Source: Planctomycetota bacterium (GTDB lineage Bacteria; Planctomycetota; Phycisphaerae; WQYP01). Taken from it: a stretch of 7,646 nt of DNA. This document shows positions 1 through 5,272 of the stretch, one piece after another; position 1 is the stretch's first letter; every line of letters begins with the position of its first letter. A program made the translations under genes and the position numbers. The DNA lies in contig JAJZGH010000230.1 of assembly GCA_021798635.1 (NCBI GenBank), positions 1 to 7,646 on the forward strand, read 5' to 3'. The notes beneath the pieces were generated by a model. That model saw nothing but the letters and a program-made list of their open reading frames with translations. It had not been told where the DNA came from and made no database searches.

Positions 1-672
1 CAGCAGGGCAAGGATCTTTTCCAGAGAGGCCGCGATGCCATCCATACGCGGATTGATTTCCAGAGTCTTGTAATAATAGCGCCGCGCATCGGAAAAATGT
101 CCCAGATGAGCGTGGCAATGGCCCATTCCGGCCATGGCTCCGAAATGCTGCGGAATAATGGCCAGGGTTCGGCGGCAATCATCAATGGAATCGGCATATC
201 GTTCGGCCAGATAACCCGCAATGGCGCGCTGATTATACGCCTCGGCAAAACCCGGATCGGCCTGAACGGCGAGGTTAAATTTTTCCGTTGCCGTGTCAAG
301 ATTTCCATGCTTGAGATGGTGTGCACCGCACTTGAGATGACAACATGCCTGGGCATTGCCGGCACGAAACCAGATCGTCCAGAGCGCATCCTGGGCCAAT
401 TCATAAACCCGCAAATCCGTATCATGAAGGGCTGCGACCAGGGGGCCGATGGCTTGAATATTTCCAACCAGAGTTAACCCCATGACCGCGGCGCGGCGAA
501 CTTCAGGCTCGCCATGCGTTAGAAAAGTGCACAGTTTCCCCCCGCACCAGGACTGTTTGATACATTCCGCTGCCCGGTTTAAATCACCAGCCTCCATCAG
601 GGGTTCAAGAATATCCAGATATTCCTGCCCTTCATCAGGGTTGCGTTGTTGTTCACTTGCGACATTCGTCAT
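1..672 (-). CDS. HEAT-repeat plus TPR protein, C-terminus cut by window edge
   Basis: The reverse strand reads open from an ATG at 672 to the window edge, giving 224 residues. An AGGA just upstream of the ATG serves as ribosome-binding site and supports this start. Residues about 55-100 look like two HEAT-type helical repeats (EVRRAAVMGLTLVGN, then DLRVYELAQDALWTIW). Residues about 107-208 form three tetratricopeptide repeats with the usual small and aromatic positions, for example GFAEAYNQRAIAGYLAERYA and FSDARRYYYKTLEINP. No signal peptide or membrane segment is seen, so a cytoplasmic protein-protein interaction scaffold is the likely role; partner and pathway are unknown. The third TPR is already complete, so probably only a short C-terminal tail is missing. 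It is the third minus-strand gene after ctaA and the lipoprotein, with a 153-nt gap before it, so it may have its own promoter. The domain call is fairly sure; the function is not. Confidence 0.85.
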   Translation of the reverse strand, partial: MTNVASEQQRNPDEGQEYLDILEPLMEAGDLNRAAECIKQSWCGGKLCTFLTHGEPEVRRAAVMGLTLVGNIQAIGPLVAALHDTDLRVYELAQDALWTIWFRAGNAQACCHLKCGAHHLKHGNLDTATEKFNLAVQADPGFAEAYNQRAIAGYLAERYADSIDDCRRTLAIIPQHFGAMAGMGHCHAHLGHFSDARRYYYKTLEINPRMDGIAASLEKILALL

Positions 673-767
673 ACTTCGTCCTGAATCGGCAGCAGTACAA
701 AACTTTTCCGATAATTCGCCGGGTTGCGACGGACATTAGTCGGACAGGCTCCTGCACTATCTTATGC

Positions 768-807
768 GGCAAGCCAGCCTTAAGACAAATTGGCTGGATT
801 TGTTGCC
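768..807. repeat. two-part inverted repeat between lipoprotein and HEAT/TPR genes
   Basis: GGCAA at 768-772 pairs with TTGCC at 803-807, and CCAGCC at 774-779 pairs with GGCTGG at 792-797, leaving a 12-nt loop and a small asymmetric internal loop. It lies in the 153-nt spacer between two minus-strand genes. No T-run follows on the minus strand, so it is not a standard intrinsic terminator. It could be an mRNA-stabilising or processing hairpin, or chance. Confidence 0.35.
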
Positions 808-825
808 AGGTTCCGGCCTGAAATA

Positions 826-1062
826 TCAGAACCCGTTCTGACCGCCTATGGGCATCGCTCCGCCGCCGGTGCCGGAGTCGGAATGAGATTCTTCAATCGG
901 ATGCGGATCGGGAAAATACTGTGATTTCCCCTGAATATCCTGGTCACGTCCGGTAAAAAGCTCCTCCTGGCAGCCACCCAGTAAGGGCATTGTAGCAATC
1001 ACCACCAACGCTAAAACGCAGCGAAGGTTCATTTTACAGGAAGTATTGTCGCGCCGATTCAT
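826..1062 (-). CDS. small predicted lipoprotein (78 aa)
   Basis: The protein has a basic N-terminus (MNRRD), a hydrophobic stretch at about residues 13-28 (LRCVLALVVIATMPLL) and a lipobox LGGC ending at Cys31. This is the pattern of a signal-peptidase-II-processed lipoprotein, so a membrane-anchored product of about 48 residues is expected. The mature part is acidic and polar (CQEELFTGRDQDI) and ends in a Gly-rich tail (GTGGGAMPIGGQNGF). I recognise no domain. The ATG at 1062 is preceded by AGGAG about 10 nt upstream; an internal Met11 would give a shorter signal peptide but has no clear ribosome-binding site. The start lies only 33 nt beyond the ctaA stop on the same strand, so co-transcription with ctaA is likely and a role in the cell envelope or in oxidase assembly is conceivable. 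That role is inference from position only. Confidence 0.72.
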   Translation of the reverse strand: MNRRDNTSCKMNLRCVLALVVIATMPLLGGCQEELFTGRDQDIQGKSQYFPDPHPIEESHSDSGTGGGAMPIGGQNGF

Positions 1063-1095
1063 TGTTATGAATCTCCTGATTCATTTTTGCCATCG

Positions 1096-2481
1096 CTATT
1101 GTATAGATTCAAGTTGTTTCAAGCTAACGGGTGATTCCAGCCGCACGGTCCAGACAGCCAGCAGCACGGCTATAGCCAGTAGCACAGCCCCTGTGGTCTG
1201 ATGGGCGGTTGTGACCACGGCCTGGGCCATATCCGGATGCTCCAGCGGGCCGCCGCCGCCCAGGGCGATCACAGCGCAAACACCCAGAAGTACCTGCATT
1301 GCTACCACGCAGAGCAGCGCCAGGCCGGTGCGTTTTAGAATTGGCTGATCCGGATTTAACCCCCAGGCGCGAGCACCGGAAAATAACGCCAAAAGCAGAA
1401 CAATAACTGCAACGCTGATATGTAATAGCAGCACGCCTCCCACATGTCGCAGAATGGTTCCCAGCGTCAACTGCACCAGAAGTACACCCACCAGCGTCCA
1501 TGCGATGCCCCGGCCAATTCGTGCACTTAACCGCGGCTTAGGCTGTATGTTGCTGGTCCAACTGGGTGAGCACACCGCCGCCAGAACCACCAGGACCGCA
1601 AAAAACACTTGTCCGAAGGCTCCGTGAATAATGGCCAGCGGGGTGCTGGGGTCCATACCCAGCCGGGATTTGGCCAGCGTAAAATGCCCCGTGACCCGCA
1701 GGCCGCCCATCAGGCCTTGAATAATGACCATGATCAGAGCCGTAAAAGAGGTCCACTTGACCCAGCGCCGATTCTCATGACGGAACAGGTAGATGGTCTG
1801 AATGAATGTGGCCAGCCCGACCAGTGTGCCGAACAGGCGATGCGTATGTTCAAAAAACACGCCGCCGGTCATGTGGGACAACGGGAAAAAGAACATGCCG
1901 AAGCGGAATGAATCCGGCCAATCCGGTACGGAAAGCCCGGCGTTAAGACCCGTTACCATGCCGCCGGCCATGATCAAAACCAGGGTGGCAATAACGGTGG
2001 AAAGTGTGAAGGAGCCTTCCGGATGCAGATATTGCCGCCGTTGCGGATTCAACCGGGCACCAAAAACACCCCCAATCCATGCCAACAGCCCGGCGGAAAT
2101 TACGCTCACGGGTGCCCAGAGAAATTCATAGGCAATAATGCGCTGGTCGGTAGTAAGGTCTCTGCCCAGGGAACCCAGCACCAGAAGATTCAGCGCTCCG
2201 CTGATTAGCCCGACCCACAATCCCCCAACTGGCCCGCGCCGTGTGCGCCAGGCACCCATAAAGCCGCCGCCCATGAGTATGATCACCAACGCCAGAAGTA
2301 TCAGCGGTGCCGGCACACGGTCCGCGGGCATGCGGAAAATGTATCCGACCGACCACATCAACACGGTGGTGGCCAGGCCCACAGCCAATACGTCGCCGGC
2401 ATCTTTTCGGCGGTAGGGGCGGGGGTCAAGTACCGGAGGGGCTGTATGAGAAGTTTCCTGCAAGATAGAATCCAAAGGCAT
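1096..2481 (-). CDS. ctaA: heme A synthase, COX15/CtaA family, with N-terminal 4-TM extension
   Basis: CtaA/COX15 is an integral membrane monooxygenase that converts heme O to heme A for aa3-type cytochrome oxidase. The core at about residues 155-445 has eight predicted membrane segments and the family hallmarks: GLSVPDWP (182-189), the heme-ligand motif EHTHR (211-215), LMGGLRVTG (257-265), and further conserved histidines at 286, 346 and/or 354, and 427 (TTAHQTTGAVL). The protein is 461 residues, longer than the roughly 300-350 usual for the family. The extra part is an N-terminal region of about 150 residues with four more hydrophobic segments (about 31-50, 58-76, 85-105, 118-138). The ATG at 2481 has only a weak GGAT-like ribosome-binding site; a stop codon two codons upstream excludes a longer protein. 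It is divergent from argB and is followed 33 nt later by the lipoprotein gene. The family assignment is strong; the job of the extension is unknown. Confidence 0.93.
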   Translation of the reverse strand: MPLDSILQETSHTAPPVLDPRPYRRKDAGDVLAVGLATTVLMWSVGYIFRMPADRVPAPLILLALVIILMGGGFMGAWRTRRGPVGGLWVGLISGALNLLVLGSLGRDLTTDQRIIAYEFLWAPVSVISAGLLAWIGGVFGARLNPQRRQYLHPEGSFTLSTVIATLVLIMAGGMVTGLNAGLSVPDWPDSFRFGMFFFPLSHMTGGVFFEHTHRLFGTLVGLATFIQTIYLFRHENRRWVKWTSFTALIMVIIQGLMGGLRVTGHFTLAKSRLGMDPSTPLAIIHGAFGQVFFAVLVVLAAVCSPSWTSNIQPKPRLSARIGRGIAWTLVGVLLVQLTLGTILRHVGGVLLLHISVAVIVLLLALFSGARAWGLNPDQPILKRTGLALLCVVAMQVLLGVCAVIALGGGGPLEHPDMAQAVVTTAHQTTGAVLLAIAVLLAVWTVRLESPVSLKQLESIQ

Positions 2482-2642
2482 TATCTAATCCAAACAACAT
2501 CACCATGGCGCATCGCATGATGCTAGTGGCAAAGGCAGGGCGGTTTCAAGTGACCAAGGGGCGGATTTTTAGTTTATTGCTGAAATTCGGGCAATTTCGC
2601 GGCACGGCTATGAAATTTTCGGATTTTTCTACCGGAAAAACC

Positions 2643-2671
2643 TTGCATTGTACGCTTGGCAATCGTATTCT
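2643..2671 (+). promoter_or_regulatory. candidate sigma70-type promoter for argB-argF
   Basis: TTGCAT at 2643-2648 and TATTCT at 2666-2671 are separated by 17 nt. They match the consensus boxes at 3/6 and 4/6 positions. The pair lies about 140 nt upstream of the argB start, so the transcript would carry a leader containing the GC-rich inverted repeat at 2720-2750. It is weak and could be chance. Confidence 0.25.
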
Positions 2672-2719
2672 CATCGCCCTGTTTGTTCCCTGCGCGGGAA
2701 TACTGGATACTTTACGAAA

Positions 2720-2750
2720 GCCCCCACGCTTGAGGGACCAGGCCGGGGGC
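2720..2750 (+). promoter_or_regulatory. GC-rich inverted repeat in argB leader
   Basis: GCCCCC at 2720-2725 pairs with GGGGGC at 2745-2750 across a 19-nt loop, and the plus-strand sequence continues CGGTTATTTT. It resembles an imperfect terminator or attenuator 59 nt upstream of the argB start, although the loop is long and the T-run is interrupted. No leader peptide or ArgR-type operator was identified. Confidence 0.3.
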
Positions 2751-2794
2751 CGGTTATTTTGCAGCCGCGCGGATAGAGTTGACACATAAATTTC

Positions 2795-2802
2795 AAAGGG
2801 AG
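2795..2802 (+). promoter_or_regulatory. ribosome-binding site deciding the argB GTG start
   Basis: AAAGGGAG ends 6 nt before the GTG at 2809, the ideal distance. The alternative in-frame ATG at 2821 would be 18 nt away, and the upstream TTG at 2779 lies in front of this site. Confidence 0.7.
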
Positions 2803-2808
2803 TTTCCC

Positions 2809-3702
2809 GTGGACGTGGCCATGGATAAAACAATTCTTGATAAAGCCGGCTCACTTATTGAGGCGTTGGGATATATTCAGCGTTTCAACGAGAAAATTGT
2901 GGTCGTTAAACTCGGTGGTTCATTTATGGATTCCCGGGAAGAATTCCGCAAGGTCCTTACCGACATTGTATTTATGCATGCCGTGGGCATGAGGCCGGTG
3001 GTGGTGCATGGCGGGGGCAAAGCCATCACGCAGGCGATGAATGAAGCGGGCATCGAAGCGCAGTTTGTTCTGGGTCGCCGCTATACTGATGACCGCACAC
3101 TGGCGATTGCCGAACATGTGCTGGTCAACGACATCAACACGTTTATTGTTCAGACCATTGGTGAACTTGGCGGCAAGGCCATGCAGTTAAATTCGCTGGG
3201 TAGCGCCGTGTTGTTTGCTGAAAAACTTTATTTATCCGATCCATCCAATCCACGCATTGATATTGGCCGCGTGGGGCAGATTACGCGGGTGAACTCGGAA
3301 TTGCTTCAGGCCCTGGCGGCGGCGGATTATATTCCGGTCATCGCCCCGATTGCCCTGGATAACGCCGGCGGAAAGCTCAATGTCAATGCCGATACCGCCG
3401 CCGGATTTGTCGCCGCCGCCTGCCGGGCGGAGAAAATGGTGCTGGTCTCGGATACCCACGGCATACGCCGGCGCAAGGATGACCCCGCCTCCCTTTTACG
3501 CAGTGTTTCACGCGAGGAAATTGAAAAGCTTGTGGCCGCGGGAAATATTGGCGAAGGAATGCTTCCCAAAGTGGAGGCGTGCTTTATTGCCCTGGACGGC
3601 GGCGTACAGAAAACCCATATTATTGACGGCCGATTCCCCCATTCCCTGCTGCTGGAAATTTATTCCGATCAGGGTGTGGGAACGGAAATTATCCGATCTT
3701 AA
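2809..3702 (+). CDS. argB: acetylglutamate kinase
   Basis: ArgB phosphorylates N-acetyl-L-glutamate with ATP in the second step of arginine synthesis, in the cytoplasm. In the 297-residue product KLGGS (34-38) and VHGGGK (66-71) match the phosphate- and substrate-binding glycine loops. LGRRYTDDRTL stands where the family has its substrate-binding Arg segment, NVNADTAAG (191-199) is the conserved Asn/Ala/Asp motif, and GMLPKVEAC contains the ATP-site lysine (K254). The tail ALDGGVQKTHIIDGRFPHSL is diagnostic. The N-terminal helix EALGYIQRFNEKIVVVK is of the type linked to arginine-sensitive, hexameric enzymes, so feedback inhibition by arginine is plausible. The GTG at 2809 is preferred because AAAGGGAG (2795-2802) lies 6 nt upstream; an in-frame TTG at 2779 and an ATG at 2821 are less well placed. 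The region after GGKAMQLNS differs from the more common GLSGKDG-like loop. Confidence 0.95.
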   Translation: MDVAMDKTILDKAGSLIEALGYIQRFNEKIVVVKLGGSFMDSREEFRKVLTDIVFMHAVGMRPVVVHGGGKAITQAMNEAGIEAQFVLGRRYTDDRTLAIAEHVLVNDINTFIVQTIGELGGKAMQLNSLGSAVLFAEKLYLSDPSNPRIDIGRVGQITRVNSELLQALAAADYIPVIAPIALDNAGGKLNVNADTAAGFVAAACRAEKMVLVSDTHGIRRRKDDPASLLRSVSREEIEKLVAAGNIGEGMLPKVEACFIALDGGVQKTHIIDGRFPHSLLLEIYSDQGVGTEIIRS

Positions 3703-3748
3703 TTGCATGAGTATTTATATGAACATCAGTGAATATAAAATCTGAACC

Positions 3749-3759
3749 GAGGCATCCTC
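3749..3759 (+). promoter_or_regulatory. argF ribosome-binding site within a tiny hairpin
   Basis: GAGG (3749-3752) lies 7 nt before the argF ATG and is the only plausible Shine-Dalgarno. It is exactly complementary to CCTC (3756-3759), which abuts the start codon, leaving a 3-nt loop. The 57-nt argB-argF spacer is AT-rich and also contains TTTATAT (3714-3720) and ATATAAA (3733-3739) as an inverted repeat with a 12-nt loop. Confidence 0.4.
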
Positions 3760-4743
3760 ATGAACCAGACTGGCACGCCCCCGGGCGGTAAATGTGATTT
3801 CGTTGATATTCTCGGTATGCCACGCGCCAGGCTGGAGCATCTGCTGGCCGTGGCCCAGCGGCTTAAGGCGCAATACCGCTCCACGGGCCGCAACGATCCT
3901 GTGGCCGCAGGCAAAACCCTGGCGATGATTTTTGAAAAGCCTTCCTTGCGCACGCGCGTGAGTTTTGAAGTGGCCATGACCCATCTGGGCGGAGCCGCTA
4001 TTTACATTACGCCCGGTGAGATTGGCTTAGGCACGCGCGAAAGCGTCCCCGATGCCGCACGGGTGCTTTCGGGATTCTGCGACGCCATTATGGCCCGTAC
4101 CTTTTCCCATGACACCATTGTGCAACTGGCCCGGTTCAGCAATCGGCCGGTCACCAACGGTTTAAGTGACCGCAGCCACCCCTGTCAGGTCATGGCCGAT
4201 CTGCTGACCATTCGCGAACACTTCGGAACTCTATCCGGCTTGACGCTGGCGTATGTGGGTGATGGCAACAATGTCGCCCGATCATTAATGGAAGCCTGCG
4301 CGGTGTTTGGTTTGAAATTCCGCATCGCCGCGCCGGTTGGTTATGAACTGCACCCCTCGGATGTGCAAACCGCAGCCGGCATCCCCGGATTTGATTTTCA
4401 GGCCGGCACCGACCCCACCGCAGCGGTTCGGGCTGCGGATATTATTTATACCGACACCTGGGTCAGCATGGGACAGGAAAATGAAAAAGCCCAGCGAATG
4501 AAGATTTTTACGCCCTACCAGATCAACGCCCAACTCATTTCCGCCGCCCCGGCCCATGCGGTCGTCATGCACTGCCTGCCGGCGTATCGCGGCGTGGAAA
4601 TAACCGATGAAGCCATGGATTTTGATCGCAGCATCGTATTTCAACAAGCCGAAAACCGCCTGCACTTTCAAAAAGGCCTTCTAGCCGTGCAAATCGGGCT
4701 GCCGCCCGATCGGGCTGCCGCCCGATCAGAGCAGGAGTTTTGA
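3760..4743 (+). CDS. argF: ornithine carbamoyltransferase, with repeat-derived C-terminal tail
   Basis: This cytoplasmic enzyme joins carbamoyl phosphate to ornithine to give citrulline in arginine synthesis. Seen in the 327 residues are the carbamoyl-phosphate loop EKPSLRTRVSFE (59-70, SLRT at 62-65), the LGTRES segment (90-95), DRSHPCQVMAD (137-147), the ornithine loop DTWVSMGQE (232-240), HCLPAYRG (271-278, usually HCLPAHRG, here Tyr for His) and FQQAENRLHFQKGLL (294-308). The SMG loop favours ornithine rather than N-acetylornithine as substrate. The start is the ATG at 3760 with GAGG 7 nt upstream, 57 nt after argB, so a two-gene operon is likely. Family similarity ends at about Q311. Codons from I312 onward are encoded by two tandem copies of a palindromic repeat and its flank, so the last 16 residues (from IGLPPDR) appear to be acquired, not ancestral. 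Confidence 0.95.
   Translation: MNQTGTPPGGKCDFVDILGMPRARLEHLLAVAQRLKAQYRSTGRNDPVAAGKTLAMIFEKPSLRTRVSFEVAMTHLGGAAIYITPGEIGLGTRESVPDAARVLSGFCDAIMARTFSHDTIVQLARFSNRPVTNGLSDRSHPCQVMADLLTIREHFGTLSGLTLAYVGDGNNVARSLMEACAVFGLKFRIAAPVGYELHPSDVQTAAGIPGFDFQAGTDPTAAVRAADIIYTDTWVSMGQENEKAQRMKIFTPYQINAQLISAAPAHAVVMHCLPAYRGVEITDEAMDFDRSIVFQQAENRLHFQKGLLAVQIGLPPDRAAARSEQEF
4693..4734 (+). repeat. palindromic repeat, two tandem hairpin units, at the argF 3' end (copy 1)
   Basis: The unit ATCGGGC-TGCC-GCCCGAT (7-bp perfect stem, 4-nt loop) occurs at 4693-4710 and again at 4709-4726, with a 16-nt period. Positions 4704-4734 are identical over 31 nt to 4845-4875. The sequence lies inside the argF reading frame and extends to the last nucleotides before its stop codon. 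Confidence 0.85.
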
Positions 4744-4841
4744 GAGAGTAGAGAGTAGAGCACATTCGGCTGGGACATATGAGAGGCTGTCGCCGAAACG
4801 CTGCCGCGCCTCCTGCGGTCTACTTTCTACTTTCTACTCTC
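4744..4841. repeat. imperfect long inverted repeat between the two 31-bp repeats
   Basis: The left arm GAGAGTAGAGAGTAGA (4744-4759) is the reverse complement of 4826-4841 at 15 of 16 positions. An inner pair TTCGGC (4765-4770) and GCCGAA (4792-4797) adds a second stem. Both arms are built of heptanucleotide units: GAGAGTA twice on the left, and TCTACTT, TCTACTT, TCTACTC on the right (4819-4839). With the flanking 31-bp direct repeats this resembles a small non-autonomous element or a hairpin array. No open frame of note lies inside. Confidence 0.6.
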
Positions 4842-4844
4842 AAT

Positions 4845-4875
4845 GCCCGATCGGGCTGCCGCCCGATCAGAGCAG
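4845..4875 (+). repeat. 31-bp palindromic direct repeat (copy 2)
   Basis: This copy is identical to 4704-4734, with a start-to-start distance of 141 nt. It contains one full ATCGGGC/GCCCGAT hairpin (4850-4867) preceded by the half-unit GCCCG and followed by CAGAGCAG. Unlike copy 1 it lies wholly outside coding sequence. Confidence 0.85.
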
Positions 4876-4920
4876 AGTTAGGAGTTAGAAGAGTTACAGG
4901 TGACAGGGGACAGGTTACAG
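4875..4920 (+). repeat. heptanucleotide micro-arrays GAGTTAG and GTKACAG
   Basis: GAGTTAG occurs at 4875-4881 and 4882-4888, then after two bases GAGTTAC at 4891-4897. Four contiguous heptamers follow at 4893-4920: GTTACAG, GTGACAG, GGGACAG and GTTACAG. The period is exactly seven throughout each array. Confidence 0.8.
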
Positions 4921-4936
4921 CATGAAGAGGAGGATG

Positions 4937-4965
4937 TGAATAATGAGTAATGAATAAATGAATAA
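4937..4965 (+). repeat. heptanucleotide micro-array TGAATAA x4
   Basis: TGAATAA at 4937-4943, TGAGTAA at 4944-4950, TGAATAA at 4951-4957, one extra A, then TGAATAA at 4959-4965. It runs directly into the A-rich arm of the stem at 4964-4988. Confidence 0.75.
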
Positions 4966-4988
4966 AAAATGCGGGGCGCACATTTTTT
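4964..4988. terminator. candidate bidirectional terminator after argF
   Basis: AAAAAATG (4964-4971) is exactly complementary to CATTTTTT (4981-4988), with a GC-rich 9-nt centre that can add a few pairs. A-tract, stem and T-tract on both strands is the shape of an intrinsic terminator. It lies about 220 nt downstream of argF. The stem is mostly A-T, so strength is doubtful. Confidence 0.4.
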
Positions 4989-5026
4989 CACAAAGCCGCC
5001 GGCTCTGCTGGTGGTGAAACACGCGG

Positions 5027-5048
5027 AAAAGGTGTCAGGTACCTTTTT
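5027..5048. repeat. REP-like palindrome with T-run (AAAAGGT ... ACCTTTT)
   Basis: AAAAGGT at 5027-5033 pairs with ACCTTTT at 5041-5047 over a 7-nt loop (GTCAGGT), and an extra T follows. The arms read as a hairpin plus T-run on both strands, so it may also terminate transcription. From memory this sequence resembles dispersed palindromes found in many bacterial genomes, sometimes near REP-associated transposase genes. No such transposase is in this window. Confidence 0.5.
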
Positions 5049-5076
5049 GGAGTGATCGGATATCCTCCGCACGCCG

Positions 5077-5235
5077 ACGCGGCTTAAATGAAACGGCCGC
5101 CGCGTTAACCGACAAGGCCCCAAGGGGGATGCTCGTTAGCGCACCCGTGCTAACCAGTCCACGTGTTGCCACTACAGGACGGAATTGCCTACAATTGGAG
5201 GTGGGAGAATTGCAGCCAGGCTGACTGTTGGCTGC
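5077..5235 (+). other. cluster of inverted repeats upstream of the 140-aa gene
   Basis: Four stems occur in about 160 nt: ACGCGGC (5077-5083) with GCCGCGT (5099-5105); CCCC (5118-5121) with GGGG (5124-5127); GTTAGCGC (5135-5142) with GTGCTAAC (5147-5154), 8 pairs including one G-U around the loop ACCC; and GCAGCCA (5212-5218) with TGGCTGC (5229-5235). The last ends 37 nt before the start at 5273. It could be a structured leader, a small RNA or copies of extragenic repeats. I do not recognise a known riboswitch class or a tRNA. Confidence 0.4.
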
Positions 5236-5272
5236 CCGAGAACCACGACCGGCGATTTAGACGGAGACTTTT

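Larger units (their letters stand above)
2482..2808. other. divergent intergenic spacer ctaA / argB
   Basis: This 327-nt stretch must hold the promoters for ctaA (leftward) and argB (rightward). Open frames across it on both strands lack recognisable domains. Visible elements are a small perfect dyad GCATC-gcat-GATGC at 2510-2523, about 30 nt upstream of ctaA; a weak promoter-like pair for argB; and a GCCCCC/GGGGGC inverted repeat at 2720-2750. A TTGACA at 2779-2784 lies too close to the argB ribosome-binding site to serve argB as a -35 box. Confidence 0.6.

Noticed and set aside
97..739. Plus-strand open frames opposite the HEAT/TPR gene
   Set aside because: They are antisense to a frame with clear HEAT and TPR repeats; their translations show no domain.
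2779..2808. TTG start extending ArgB by 10 residues
   Set aside because: The strong AAAGGGAG site lies inside this extension, exactly placed for the GTG at 2809.
2505..2854. 94- and 102-codon frames on opposite strands in the ctaA/argB spacer
   Set aside because: They overlap each other, one runs into argB, and neither has a recognisable domain or a good ribosome-binding site.
4693..4965. CRISPR array
   Set aside because: The repeats are either short tandem 7-mers or a 31-nt palindrome present twice at a 141-nt interval. There are no regularly spaced repeats with unique spacers and no cas genes.
4878..5123. 81-codon open frame on the minus strand
   Set aside because: Its translation is simply the repeat cluster and the AAAAGGT palindrome read as protein (Ser/Cys-rich low complexity), with no ribosome-binding site or domain.
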